From: CAUJIW01 sp963205175
Lineage (GTDB): Bacteria; Pseudomonadota; Alphaproteobacteria; Sphingomonadales; Sphingomonadaceae
Assembly (NCBI GenBank): GCA_041060555.1
Contig: JBEUDS010000025.1
Reading direction: 5' to 3' (one strand)
Length of the DNA stretch: 50,752 nt
This document shows positions 33,651 to 44,064 of the stretch, piece by piece. The notes under the pieces are model-generated. The model saw nothing but the letters and a program-made list of their open reading frames with translations, was not told the DNA's origin and did not search any database. The position numbers and the translations under genes are program-made. How positions within the stretch are numbered: the stretch's first letter is position 1; each line of letters opens with the position of its first letter.

Positions 33651-34535
33651 ATGTCGATCCTGATCAACAAAGACACCAAGGTCATCTGCCAGGGCTTCAC
33701 CGGCAAGCAGGGCACCTTCCACTCCGAACAGGCGATCGCCTACGGCACCAAGATGGTCGGCGGCACCGCCCCGGGCAAGGGTGGTTCCACCCACCTCGGC
33801 CTGCCGGTGTTCGACACCGTCGCCGAGGCCAAGGACAAGACCGGCGCCGACGCGTCGGTGATCTATGTGCCGCCGCCGGGCGCGGCCGACGCCATCCTGG
33901 AGGCGATCGACGCCGAGATCCCGCTGGTGGTGTGCATCACCGAGGGCATTCCGGTGCTCGACATGGTCCGCGTCAAGCGCGCCCTGGCCGGCTCCAAGAC
34001 CCGTCTGGTCGGCCCCAACTGCCCCGGCCTGCTGACGCCGGGCGAGTGCAAGATCGGCATCATGCCGGGCAACATCTTCTCCAAGGGTTCAGTCGGCGTG
34101 GTTTCCCGCTCCGGCACCCTGACCTATGAAGCGGTGTTCCAGACCACCGCGGTCGGGCTGGGCCAGACCACGGCGGTCGGCATCGGTGGTGACCCGGTCA
34201 ACGGCACCAACTTCATCGACGTGCTGGAGATGTTCCTCGCCGACGAGGCCACCAAGCAGATCATCATGATCGGCGAAATCGGTGGCGACGCGGAAGAGAA
34301 TGCCGCCGAGTTCATCAAGTCGGAAGCCAAGAAGGGCCGCAAGAAGCCGATGGTTGGCTTCATCGCTGGCCGTACGGCGCCTCCGGGCCGCCGCATGGGC
34401 CATGCCGGCGCCATCGTTTCCGGTGGCAAGGGCAAGGCGGAAGACAAGATCGAGGCCATGCGCTCGGCCGGTATCGCCGTCGCGGACAGCCCGGCCCAGC
34501 TCGGCACGACCCTGATGGACGTGCTCAAGGGCTAA
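33651..34535 (+). CDS. sucD: Succinyl-CoA synthetase (ADP-forming), alpha subunit
   Basis: The product has 294 residues. The N-terminal CoA-binding domain begins MSILINKDTKVICQGFTGKQG. The catalytic loop carries the phospho-histidine in GRRMGHAGAIVSGGKG, and VGPNCPGLLTPGECKIGIMPG is the conserved central region. It partners SucC, encoded immediately upstream. Two strong hairpins lie in the 162-bp gap before sucA. Confidence 0.97.
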   Translation: MSILINKDTKVICQGFTGKQGTFHSEQAIAYGTKMVGGTAPGKGGSTHLGLPVFDTVAEAKDKTGADASVIYVPPPGAADAILEAIDAEIPLVVCITEGIPVLDMVRVKRALAGSKTRLVGPNCPGLLTPGECKIGIMPGNIFSKGSVGVVSRSGTLTYEAVFQTTAVGLGQTTAVGIGGDPVNGTNFIDVLEMFLADEATKQIIMIGEIGGDAEENAAEFIKSEAKKGRKKPMVGFIAGRTAPPGRRMGHAGAIVSGGKGKAEDKIEAMRSAGIAVADSPAQLGTTLMDVLKG

Positions 34536-34548
34536 ATAAACTGAAAAA

Positions 34549-34581
34549 ATTTGGTTTGCGTTAGGGGAGCGCAAACCAAAT
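34549..34581 (-). terminator. Perfect 12-bp hairpin oriented as a minus-strand terminator
   Basis: ATTTGGTTTGCG (34549-34560) pairs exactly with CGCAAACCAAAT (34570-34581) across a 9-base loop. On the plus strand it is preceded by a run of A (34544-34549), so on the minus strand the stem is followed by a T tract, the classic intrinsic-terminator layout. There is no minus-strand gene here. It may block antisense transcription into sucCD, end a small antisense RNA, or stabilise the sucCD message. Confidence 0.7.
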
Positions 34582-34590
34582 ATGGTTAAG

Positions 34591-34632
34591 GGCCGTCCAT
34601 GGTGCGCCTGTCGAGCCATGGACGGCCGTTTT
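34591..34632 (+). terminator. Intrinsic terminator after sucD
   Basis: GGCCGTCCATGG (34591-34602) pairs exactly with CCATGGACGGCC (34616-34627), followed by GTTTT (to 34632). It lies 55 bases after the sucD stop and 65 before sucA, so sucA-sucB probably also has its own promoter. Confidence 0.85.
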
Positions 34633-34697
34633 GATGACGACAGGCCCGGTCTTGGCGGCAACGGTGCAAGAGCCGCAACGCAGGGAGCGAAGTCGCA

Positions 34698-37619
34698 ATG
34701 GGCTACGAAGCCGATCTTCCCCACCAGATTGAAGGCGTCAGTGCCGCCTTCGTAGAGTCGCTCTACGCAAAATTCCTCAATGATCGCAATTCGGTAGACC
34801 CGAGCTGGCAGGCCTATTTCGCCGGTCTGGAGTCGGTTGCCGGTGGCGGGAGCACCGCGCCGTCGTGGCAGCGGGCCAACTGGCCGCTGACGCCGGACGA
34901 TGCGCTGACCGCCGGGCTCGATCCGACCAGGATGCAGCTGGAACCGAAGCCCGCCAAGGGCAAGGCGGCGGCGCCCGCCGCTGCCGGCGTCTCGGCGGAG
35001 GACATCCAGCGTGCCGCCAACGACACGCTGCAGGCCTACACCATGATCCGCACCTTCCGGGTGCGCGGCCATCTCGCGGCGACGCTGGACCCGCTGGGTC
35101 TGGAAAAGCGCGAACAGCATCCCGAGCTCGACCCGAGCCACTTCGGCTTCGGCCCGGCCGACCTCGACCGCCCGGTCTATCTCGGCGGCCTGCTGGGGCT
35201 GGAGCGCGCCACCATCCGCGAGGTGCACGCCATCCTGCTGCGCAACTACTGCGGCAACATCGGCGTCGAGTACATGCACATCAACGACCTGGAAGAGCGT
35301 CGCTGGATCCAGGCCAAGATGGAAGGCGCCGAGAAGGACATCAGCTTCTCGCCGCAGGGCAAGCTCGCCATTCTCAACAAGCTGATCGAGGCGGAGTCGT
35401 TCGAGAAGTTCCTGGGCCGCAAATATGTCGGCACCAAGCGCTTCGGTCTCGACGGCGGCGAGGCGATGGTGCCGGCGCTGGAGTCGATCATCAAGGTCGG
35501 CGGCGCGCTGGGCGTCAAGGAAGTGGTGATCGGCATGCCGCACCGCGGCCGCCTCAACGTGCTCACCAACGTGATGCAGAAGCCGTTCCGCCAGCTGTTC
35601 CACGAATTCGCCGGCGGCTCGTCGCAGCCCGACGACGTCGGCGGCTCGGGCGACGTGAAGTACCACCTCGGCACCTCGACCGACCGTGGCTTCGACGGCA
35701 ACATGGTGCACCTGTCGCTGACCCCCAACCCGTCGCACCTGGAAGCGGTGAACCCGGTGGTGCTGGGCAAGGTCCGCGCCAAGCAGTTCGCCCGCGGCGA
35801 CAAGAGCCGCTCGGAAGTGCTGCCGCTGCTGCTGCATGGTGACGCGGCGTTCGCCGGCCAGGGCATCATCGCCGAGTGCTTCGGCTTCTCCGGCGTGCCG
35901 GGCTACAACACCGGCGGCACCATCCACTTCATCGTCAACAACCAGGTGGGCTTCACCACCTCGCCGAAGTTCGCGCGTTCGTCGCCCTATCCGTCGGACG
36001 TGGCGAAGATGGTGCAGGCGCCGATCTTCCACGTGAACGGCGACGATCCCGAGGCGGTGACCTTCGCCACCAAGATCGCCACCGAATACCGCCAGACCTT
36101 CAAGCGCGACGTCGTCATCGACATGTGGTGCTACCGCCGGTTCGGCCACAACGAGTCCGACGAGCCGAGCTTCACCCAGCCGCGCATGTACGCCGCGATC
36201 AAGAAGCACCCGTTCGTCTCCACCGTTTATGCCGAGCGGCTGAAGGCCGAGGGCGTCGCCACCGACGAGCTGGTCAAGGCGATGGAGGACAAGTACATCG
36301 CCCACCTTGAGGACGAGTTCGAGGCGGCCAAGGGCTACAAGCCCAACAAGGCCGAGTGGTTCGAGGGGCGCTGGGCCGGCCTGCATCGGCCGACCGAGGA
36401 TCTGGGCAGCCGTCGCGGCGCCGAGACCGGCGTGCGCGAGGACGTGCTCCAGGAGATTGGCAAGCAACTGACCTCCTGGCCCAAGGACTTCGACATCCAC
36501 AAGACGCTGGCGCGCGTGCTCGCCGCCAAGGCCGAGATGTTCAAGACCGGCGAGGGGCTGGACTGGGCGACCGCCGAGGCGCTGGCTTTCGGCACCCTGC
36601 TGAAGGAAGGCTATGGCGTGCGCCTGTCCGGGCAGGACTGCGGCCGCGGCACTTTCAGCCATCGCCACGCGGTGTTCGTCGACCAGAAGACCGAGAGGCG
36701 GCACGTGCCGCTGGTCGAGGTCAGTCCGTGGTTCGAGGTGCTGGACAGCCCGCTGTCGGAATATGGCGTGATGGGCTACGAGTATGGCTACTCGCTGGCC
36801 GAGCCTAACTGGCTGGTGCTGTGGGAAGGCCAGTTCGGCGACTTCGCCAACGGCGCCCAGATCATGATCGACCAGTTCCTGTCGTCGGGCGAGAACAAGT
36901 GGCTGCGGGCCTCGGGTCTGGTGCTGCTGCTGCCGCACGGCTACGAGGGCCAGGGGCCGGAACACTCGTCGGCGCGGCCGGAGCGTTATCTGCAGCTCTG
37001 CGCGGAAGACAACATGCAGGTCGCCAACTGCACGACGCCGGCCAACTATTATCACATCCTGCGCCGTCAGTTGCACCGCACGTTCCGCAAGCCGCTGGTG
37101 ATCTTCACGCCCAAATCGCTGCTGCGCCACAAGAAGGCGGTGTCGCGGCTGGCGGAGTTCGCCGAGGGCTCGCAGTTCCACCGCGTGCTGTTCGATGATG
37201 CCGAGATCGGCACCGCCTCGACCGTCAAGCTGAAGCCGGACAGCAAGATCACCAAGCTCGTGCTATGCACCGGCAAGGTCTATTTCGACCTGCTGGAGGA
37301 GCGCGACGCGCGCGGCCAGACCGACACCTACATCCTGCGCGTGGAGCAGCTCTATCCGTTCCCGGCGGCAGCGGTGGCGGAGGTGGTCTCCCGCTTCAAG
37401 AACCTGAAATCGGTGGTGTGGTGCCAGGAAGAGCCGCAGAACATGGGCTACTGGACCTTCATCAACCCCTACATCGAGCAGGTGCTGGTGGACAGCAAGT
37501 GCGCCGTGTCGCGCCCCGTCTACGCGGGTCGCCCGGCCGCGGCGTCGACCGCCACCGGTTTTGCCAAACGTCATGCGCAAGAGCAGGCCCGGCTGGTCGC
37601 CGAGGCCCTCGACGCCTAA
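34698..37619 (+). CDS. sucA: 2-oxoglutarate dehydrogenase E1 component
   Basis: The product has 973 residues. The family N-terminus is visible (FVESLYAKFLNDRNSVDPSWQAYF), which in this family binds E2. The thiamine-diphosphate domain has GMPHRGRLNVLTNVM, HGDAAFAGQG and the GDG-type region HVNGDDPEAV. The transketolase-like C-terminal half has GQDCGRGTFSHRHAVF, YEYGYSLAEPNWLVLWEGQFGDF and HGYEGQGPEHSSARPERYLQ. It decarboxylates 2-oxoglutarate and hands succinyl groups to SucB. The start ATG 34698 follows CAGGGAGCGAAG. A long open frame on the opposite strand here is only a codon-bias shadow. Confidence 0.97.
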   Translation: MGYEADLPHQIEGVSAAFVESLYAKFLNDRNSVDPSWQAYFAGLESVAGGGSTAPSWQRANWPLTPDDALTAGLDPTRMQLEPKPAKGKAAAPAAAGVSAEDIQRAANDTLQAYTMIRTFRVRGHLAATLDPLGLEKREQHPELDPSHFGFGPADLDRPVYLGGLLGLERATIREVHAILLRNYCGNIGVEYMHINDLEERRWIQAKMEGAEKDISFSPQGKLAILNKLIEAESFEKFLGRKYVGTKRFGLDGGEAMVPALESIIKVGGALGVKEVVIGMPHRGRLNVLTNVMQKPFRQLFHEFAGGSSQPDDVGGSGDVKYHLGTSTDRGFDGNMVHLSLTPNPSHLEAVNPVVLGKVRAKQFARGDKSRSEVLPLLLHGDAAFAGQGIIAECFGFSGVPGYNTGGTIHFIVNNQVGFTTSPKFARSSPYPSDVAKMVQAPIFHVNGDDPEAVTFATKIATEYRQTFKRDVVIDMWCYRRFGHNESDEPSFTQPRMYAAIKKHPFVSTVYAERLKAEGVATDELVKAMEDKYIAHLEDEFEAAKGYKPNKAEWFEGRWAGLHRPTEDLGSRRGAETGVREDVLQEIGKQLTSWPKDFDIHKTLARVLAAKAEMFKTGEGLDWATAEALAFGTLLKEGYGVRLSGQDCGRGTFSHRHAVFVDQKTERRHVPLVEVSPWFEVLDSPLSEYGVMGYEYGYSLAEPNWLVLWEGQFGDFANGAQIMIDQFLSSGENKWLRASGLVLLLPHGYEGQGPEHSSARPERYLQLCAEDNMQVANCTTPANYYHILRRQLHRTFRKPLVIFTPKSLLRHKKAVSRLAEFAEGSQFHRVLFDDAEIGTASTVKLKPDSKITKLVLCTGKVYFDLLEERDARGQTDTYILRVEQLYPFPAAAVAEVVSRFKNLKSVVWCQEEPQNMGYWTFINPYIEQVLVDSKCAVSRPVYAGRPAAASTATGFAKRHAQEQARLVAEALDA

Positions 37620-37643
37620 TTTTCCGAGAAGGAGCGAGTACCC

Positions 37644-38903
37644 ATGGCTACGGACGTCAAGATTCCGACGCTCGGCGAATCCATCAGCGAGGCAACGGTT
37701 GCCGACTGGCTCAAGAAGGTTGGCGACTACGTCAACCAGGACGAGCCGATCGCCAGCCTGGAGACCGACAAGGTCGCCGTCGAACTCAACGCGCCGGTCG
37801 CCGGCGTGCTGACCGCCATTTCCGCCCAGCCCGGTGACACGGTCGAGGTCGGTGCCATCGTCGCCCAGATCGACGAGACCGCCAAGGCCGGCGCTGCCGC
37901 CGCCGCTCCGGCTCCGGTTGCCGCCGCTCCGGCTCCGGCCGCCGCCACTCCGGCCCCGGCTGCCGCGCCGGCTCCGGCCGCCGCCCCGGCGGCGCCCGGT
38001 CAGCCGCTGTCGCCGGCGGTGCGCAAGATCGTCGAGGACTACAACCTTGACCCGGCCTCGATCACCGGCACCGGCAAGGACGGCCGTCTGACCAAGGACG
38101 ACGTGCTCTCGGCCATCGAGAAGGGCACCGCCCGCACGCTGGCGCCGCGCGCCGTCGCCACCGCGGCCGTCGCCGCTGCTGTCGCGACCCCGGCGGCGCC
38201 CGCGCGCGCCGAGGAGCGGGTGAAGATGACCCGCCTGCGCCAGACCATCGCGCGCCGCCTGAAGGAGGCGCAGAACACCGCGGCCATGCTCACCACCTTC
38301 AACGACGTCGACATGTCGGCGGTCATCGAGGCGCGCGAGAAGTACCGCGACCTGTTCGAGAAGAAGCACAACATCCGTCTGGGCTTCATGGGCTTCTTCA
38401 CCAAGGCGGTGTCGCTGGCGCTGAAGGAAATCCCGGCGGTCAACGCCTCGATCGAGGGCGACGAGATCGTCTACCGCAACTATGCCGACATCGGCATGGC
38501 GGTCTCCACGCCGCAGGGCCTGGTGGTGCCGATCGTCCGCAACGCCGACAAGCTGAGCTTCGCCGACATCGAGAAGACCATCGCCGACATGGGCAAGCGC
38601 GGCCGCGACGGCCAGCTCAAGCTGGAGGAGTTGCAGGGCGGCACCTTCACCATCACCAACGGCGGCGTGTTTGGCTCGATGCTGTCGACGCCGATCCTGT
38701 CGGCGCCGCAGTCGGGCATTCTCGGCCTGCACCGCATCGAGGACCGCCCGGTGGTGCGCAACGGCCAGATCGTCATCCGGCCGATGATGTACCTGGCGCT
38801 GTCCTACGACCACCGCATCATCGACGGCCGCGAGGCGGTCACCTTCCTGGTGCGCGTCAAGGAGGCCATCGAGGATCCGACCCGGCTGCTGCTGGACATG
38901 TAG
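37644..38903 (+). CDS. sucB: Dihydrolipoyl succinyltransferase, E2 of 2-oxoglutarate dehydrogenase
   Basis: The product has 419 residues. There is one lipoyl domain (residues about 1-76) with the lipoylated Lys in LETDKVAVELNAP, then a long Ala/Pro linker (about 80-120). The peripheral-subunit-binding domain (SPAVRKIVEDYNL...) comes next, then a second Ala-rich linker and the catalytic acyltransferase domain ending ALSYDHRIIDGREAVTFLV with the His/Asp active site. It transfers succinyl from E1 to CoA and forms the core of the complex. The start is 24 bases after sucA, with GAAGGAG upstream. A terminator follows. Confidence 0.97.
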   Translation: MATDVKIPTLGESISEATVADWLKKVGDYVNQDEPIASLETDKVAVELNAPVAGVLTAISAQPGDTVEVGAIVAQIDETAKAGAAAAAPAPVAAAPAPAAATPAPAAAPAPAAAPAAPGQPLSPAVRKIVEDYNLDPASITGTGKDGRLTKDDVLSAIEKGTARTLAPRAVATAAVAAAVATPAAPARAEERVKMTRLRQTIARRLKEAQNTAAMLTTFNDVDMSAVIEAREKYRDLFEKKHNIRLGFMGFFTKAVSLALKEIPAVNASIEGDEIVYRNYADIGMAVSTPQGLVVPIVRNADKLSFADIEKTIADMGKRGRDGQLKLEELQGGTFTITNGGVFGSMLSTPILSAPQSGILGLHRIEDRPVVRNGQIVIRPMMYLALSYDHRIIDGREAVTFLVRVKEAIEDPTRLLLDM

Positions 38904-38935
38904 GCGCCGTTATCGGCGGCCACGGTCGACCAAGG

Positions 38936-38960
38936 CGGCGGGGCAAGACCCCGCCGTTTT
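38936..38960 (+). terminator. Intrinsic terminator after sucB
   Basis: CGGCGGGG (38936-38943) pairs with CCCCGCCG (38949-38956) around CAAGA, followed by TTTT (38957-38960). Both the stem and the T tract are clear, 32 bases after the sucB stop. Confidence 0.9.
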
Positions 38961-39048
38961 GCGTTAACGCCGGGTACACGCGATGGCGGCATGGTGAAAC
39001 GGATGTCCCGGAGTTATGCTACGGGCAGGACAGGGCAAAGAGGTGGCG

Positions 39049-40107
39049 ATGACAGGCGCGGAAGCGGATATAGCTCAGGCGGCGCTGGACTGGCTGGACA
39101 ACCGGTGGTGGGGTGTGGTCGGCCAGTTCACCGAGCTGACCAGCCGGCTGTCGTGGCTGCACCTGCTGTCGGCGCTGGTGCTGGCGCTGGTCGCCTACCG
39201 GCTGTACCGGCCGCAAGGCGCCGGGCGCACCGGCTTGCGCGACGCCATCGCCTACATCCTGCCCAAATCGGTCTATCTCCACCCGTCGTCGATCGTCGAC
39301 TACAAGATATTCCTGTTCAACCTGTTGTTCCGGCCGGCCGGGCTGATGCTGTCCTTCCTCACCACCGGCTTCATCGGCTGGGGCGTCGCCGGGCTGGCGC
39401 GCCAGCTGATCGGCCCGGCGCCGGTGCAGTTCGAGGCCGGTCCGGTATCGATGGTGGTGCTCGGGCTGCTGATGGCGCTGGCCTATGATCTGGGCACCTA
39501 CGTCACCCACCGGCTGACCCACACGGTGCCGGTGCTGTGGGCCTTCCACCGCGTGCACCACAGCGCCGAGGTGCTCAACCCGGTGACGCTGTTCCGCAAG
39601 CACCCGGTCTACGACGCGCTCGGCCGCTGGATCGACGCGCTGGTGGCCGGGCCGCTGCTGGGGGTGATCGTTTATTTCTGGTCATCCGACGTCGCCTTGA
39701 AGGTGGGCACCACGGTGGCGGTGATCTTCACCCTGTTCAACTTTGTCGGCGGCAACCTGCGCCATACCCACATCTGGCTGTCGTTCGGCCCGGTGCTGGG
39801 GCGCCTGCTCATCAGTCCGGCGCAGCACCAGATCCACCACAGCCTCGCCGAGCGGCACTGGAACAAGAACTATGGCGAGGTGTTCGCCATCTGGGACTGG
39901 CTGTTCGGCTCGCTCTACCTGCCGCGCGAGCGGGAAGAACTGCGCTTTGGCGTCACCGACGCGCCGGCCCAGCCGCACCCGACGCTGTGGCGGGCGATGG
40001 TCGAGCCGTTCCTCTATGCCTGGGCGCAGCTGCGGCCGGGTCGCCTGCCCGCGACGACGGCTGACTCGCCGCCGGCCGCCAGCACCACCGACCGGCCGGC
40101 GTCCTGA
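39049..40107 (+). CDS. Fatty acid hydroxylase / sterol desaturase superfamily membrane protein
   Basis: The product has 352 residues and several membrane helices. The three histidine motifs of this di-iron family are present: HRLTH, HRVHH and HQIHH, with HKHPV-like RKHPVYD and NLRHTHIWLSFG between them. These enzymes hydroxylate or desaturate lipids such as fatty acids, carotenoids, sterols or hopanoids with oxygen; the substrate here cannot be told from sequence. ATG 39049 is preceded by AAAGAGGTGG. The acyltransferase gene follows after 14 bp, so both probably form a lipid-modifying pair inserted between sucB and lpd. Confidence 0.85.
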   Translation: MTGAEADIAQAALDWLDNRWWGVVGQFTELTSRLSWLHLLSALVLALVAYRLYRPQGAGRTGLRDAIAYILPKSVYLHPSSIVDYKIFLFNLLFRPAGLMLSFLTTGFIGWGVAGLARQLIGPAPVQFEAGPVSMVVLGLLMALAYDLGTYVTHRLTHTVPVLWAFHRVHHSAEVLNPVTLFRKHPVYDALGRWIDALVAGPLLGVIVYFWSSDVALKVGTTVAVIFTLFNFVGGNLRHTHIWLSFGPVLGRLLISPAQHQIHHSLAERHWNKNYGEVFAIWDWLFGSLYLPREREELRFGVTDAPAQPHPTLWRAMVEPFLYAWAQLRPGRLPATTADSPPAASTTDRPAS

Positions 40108-40121
40108 GTTGCGGCGTTGAG

Positions 40122-41222
40122 ATGAACCGCGGCCTCTCGCTCTACCTGGACCTGATCCGGGTCTCCGCCGCCATTGTCGTGGTGCTCACCCACCTGGCCT
40201 ACGACCGTTTCAGCGCCGGCATGCTCCATCCCTGGCGCGCTGTCGGCAACGACGCGGTGATGGTGTTCTTCGTGCTCTCCGGTCTCGTCATCGCCTATGC
40301 GGTGGAGACACGCGACCGCACCCTGCGCGACTATACGCTGTCGCGGATGGCGCGGCTGTGGTCGGTGGCGGTGCCGGCGATCCTGCTCACCGTCCTGCTC
40401 GACCAGACCGGCCGGGCGCTCAACCCGGCCGCCTACGATGGCTGGTGGTATCAGGACATCAACCCGCCGCTCAAGGTGCTCAACGCGCTGACTTTCACCA
40501 ACCAGCTGTGGTTCACCTCCAACCGGCTGTTCACCAACGGGCCTTACTGGTCGCTGGGCTACGAGTTCTGGTACTACGCGATCTTCGCCGCCATGGCCTT
40601 CCTCACCGGCGCGCGCCGTCGCTGGGCGGTGGCGCTGCTGTGCCTGGCGGTGGGGCCGAAGATCCTGGTGCTGTTCCCCATCTGGCTGCTCGGCGTCTGG
40701 GTGTGGCGGCGGATGAACGCCCGCCCGGTGGCGCCGGCGACCGGCTGGGCGCTGTTTCTGGGCTCCGCGCTCGCCTACGCGCTGTTCCGCGCCTCGCCGC
40801 TGCCGCTGGCGCTGAAGGCCTGGACCTACGCGACGCTGGGCAACGAGGCCACCGCCCACTACCTCACCTATTCCGACGAGGTGCTGGCGAGCTACATCAT
40901 CGGCCCGCTGGTGGCGGCCCACTTCATCGGCGCCGGCGCCATCGCCGCCTCGCTGGAGCGGCTGCTGGCGCCGCTGGCCGGCCCGATCCGCTGGCTGGCC
41001 CAGTCCACCTTCGCCATCTACCTCGTCCACTATCCGCTGCTGCAGTGCCTGGCCAGCGTGGTGCCCTACGATCCCACCTCGCCGACCCAGGTGAGCCTGC
41101 TGCTGCTGGCGGTGCTGGCCGGCTGCATCGGCGTCGGCGTGGTGACCGAGCGGCGCAAGGGGGCGCTGCGGCGCTGGCTGGACCGGTTGAGCGCCCGCTG
41201 GCTGCCGGCGACGGCCCGCTGA
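40122..41222 (+). CDS. Acyltransferase 3 family membrane protein (OafA/YrhL-like)
   Basis: The product has 366 residues and about ten membrane helices. The N-terminal signature YLDLIRVSAAIVVVLTHL carries the catalytic-type His, followed by VMVFFVLSGLVIAYAVETR and the RMARLWSVAVPAI segment. GPYWSLGYEFWYYAIFA is also typical. Members transfer acyl groups such as acetyl to surface sugars or lipids at the periplasmic side. No C-terminal SGNH domain is present. It lies directly behind the hydroxylase-like gene, so a shared lipid or glycolipid target is possible. Confidence 0.88.
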   Translation: MNRGLSLYLDLIRVSAAIVVVLTHLAYDRFSAGMLHPWRAVGNDAVMVFFVLSGLVIAYAVETRDRTLRDYTLSRMARLWSVAVPAILLTVLLDQTGRALNPAAYDGWWYQDINPPLKVLNALTFTNQLWFTSNRLFTNGPYWSLGYEFWYYAIFAAMAFLTGARRRWAVALLCLAVGPKILVLFPIWLLGVWVWRRMNARPVAPATGWALFLGSALAYALFRASPLPLALKAWTYATLGNEATAHYLTYSDEVLASYIIGPLVAAHFIGAGAIAASLERLLAPLAGPIRWLAQSTFAIYLVHYPLLQCLASVVPYDPTSPTQVSLLLLAVLAGCIGVGVVTERRKGALRRWLDRLSARWLPATAR

Positions 41223-41396
41223 GGGTCGGGCGCTGAAGGTCGGGCGCTGGGGGGGTGGGCGGCCAACCGGCGGTTGCCCGACCGCGCGGCCGGATTTTCT
41301 CAGCAAATGGTCGGGCACCGCGCGGAACGCCCTTTGCGCGACCGCGCAAGCGGGCTATGACGCGGCCATATTCCCCACAGCAGAACGAGGCAGACA

Positions 41397-42806
<1,410 letters not shown>

Positions 42807-43021
42807 GGGCGGGGCTGACGGGAGAGGGCGCGTCAGCGGTTCAGGGCCCTGGCGGTTCGCGCATCCGGGCCAACGCGCGAGGACTCCGGGCGTCTGAGCG
42901 ACCCGGTGAGGGCTTGCGGCGGCCCGGCGTTTCCGGCCACCCGGCGGTTCGGGGGCCTGAGCGGCGCTTGAGCTGCGGGCGTGCCTGACGGGCGCGCCGC
43001 GCCATCGCTATCAATACACGG

Positions 43022-43055
43022 CATGGCCGGGCTCACGCCCGGCCATGTGCGTTTT
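43022..43055 (+). terminator. Palindrome/terminator downstream of lpd
   Basis: CATGGCCGGGC (43022-43032) pairs exactly with GCCCGGCCATG (43037-43047) around TCAC, followed by TGCGTTTT. It works as an intrinsic terminator in form, though it lies 215 bases after the lpd stop. The core GGCCGGGC is shared with the dispersed repeats further on. Confidence 0.7.
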
Positions 43056-43063
43056 GGGGGGGA

Positions 43064-43090
43064 ATACCGATACTCCGGGGATACCGATAC
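43064..43090. repeat. Direct repeat ATACCGATAC
   Basis: ATACCGATAC occurs at 43064-43073 and 43081-43090, 17 bases apart, each preceded by a G run. It lies in a gene-free stretch (42807-43210). The purpose is unknown. Confidence 0.6.
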
Positions 43091-43101
43091 GTTAAGGCAA
43101 C

Positions 43102-43160
43102 CCCCGTCATGGCCGGGCTTGACCCGGCCATCCACGCGAACACCGGATTGGCCGGAAAGG
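43102..43160. repeat. Dispersed palindromic repeat, copy A
   Basis: CCCGTCATGGCCGGGCTTGA continues with CCCGGCCATCCACGCGAACA. The core GGCCGGG-cttga-CCCGGCC is a hairpin. The same 40-base pattern returns at 44065 (copy B) with a few changes. Similar GTCATGGCCGGGC elements are common intergenic repeats in alphaproteobacteria. Confidence 0.75.
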
Positions 43161-43210
43161 ATGGTCCGGTCGCGCGCGGTGTGGGCGGAGGTGTTCGGGG
43201 AAATAGTGCG

Positions 43211-43855
43211 TCACTTTTTCCTGTGCTGCGGCTTGTACAGAATTTCAAAAAAAATATCGGCGATATCTTGTGCTGTTTCCGGCATTAAATGATCCACTTG
43301 TCCTACAAACGAAGATCCATCAAAATAGGCATTGGGTGAATTATTTTTTACTCTATTCTGGAATAATTCGAACATTTTTCGCACAAATTCTCCGCTTTTG
43401 TCATCGAGAAGATGTGAATAGAAATCATCTGAAGTTGATGTGCAGTCCCAATTCAGTGTCCAATATTTTTTTCGAGTTTCCAAATAGACATTTGGGATAT
43501 TACGATGCAGGCAGGTGGAAAACCATTCTTCATTCGCCGCTCGGTCCTTCGAGGGGAACGTGCGCCAAATGTCATCAGGCACGCCTTCTCGCACCATGCG
43601 GGATAGATCGATTACATGGTCGCCTGCGTTAAGTTCGCGCAGCCGATCTCCCATCGCGATGCTGTTCGCTGATCCAAGTCGAGGAAATTCCTGTGGCCAA
43701 GCCTTCATGTCGGCCAGAAGTGCGGCATGTGTTCGATAGCCCAACGCTGCAGCCAGAGCTTCGCTATGGTGACTGGATTTCACGTTAGGGAGTTGTTCAC
43801 GCGAACGGCTTTTTAGGGCTTGGATGTTGGCGTGCGTAAGCAGAATCTTGGCCAT
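43211..43855 (-). CDS. Orphan protein of unknown function, AT-richer than its surroundings
   Basis: The product has 214 residues; I do not recognise the full-length family. The N-terminus (AKILLTHANIQALKSRSREQ, then SHHSEALAAALGYRTHAALLADM) resembles a small helical module found at the start of assorted plasmid or phage-associated proteins. The rest contains ISDLS-like VIDLSRMVREGVPDDIWRTF, a Trp/Asp-rich centre and a helical end (AQDIADIFFEILYKPQHRKK). No membrane segment or signal peptide is visible. Codon use is much richer in A and T than in all neighbours (runs such as TTTTTTTC and AAAAAAAATATC), suggesting recent acquisition. ATG 43855 is chosen because AAGAGGA lies seven bases upstream; ATG 43873 would add six residues. 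Palindromic repeats flank the gene. Confidence 0.75.
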   Translation of the reverse strand: MAKILLTHANIQALKSRSREQLPNVKSSHHSEALAAALGYRTHAALLADMKAWPQEFPRLGSANSIAMGDRLRELNAGDHVIDLSRMVREGVPDDIWRTFPSKDRAANEEWFSTCLHRNIPNVYLETRKKYWTLNWDCTSTSDDFYSHLLDDKSGEFVRKMFELFQNRVKNNSPNAYFDGSSFVGQVDHLMPETAQDIADIFFEILYKPQHRKK

Positions 43856-44064
43856 GCGGCGGTCCTCTTCCATTTTCGCCGCCAGTCACCGATTACATGA
43901 CGGCGCGGAAGGATCGGCGCACGTCGAAAATATTTCTTCGACCCATTTTGACCCGGTGACAGGTCTGGCATGGTCGACCAAGAAATAGTTCTACCGATTC
44001 GTTCAAATCAGCGCAAGAAAGACCCGGAATTTCTGGGATAGTGCGCCCATTCTCCCGCACCCGT

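Noticed and set aside
34089..37181. A 1030-codon minus-strand frame opposite sucD and sucA
   Set aside because: Same cause: both sucD and sucA are unmistakable on the plus strand and the opposite frame has no domain.
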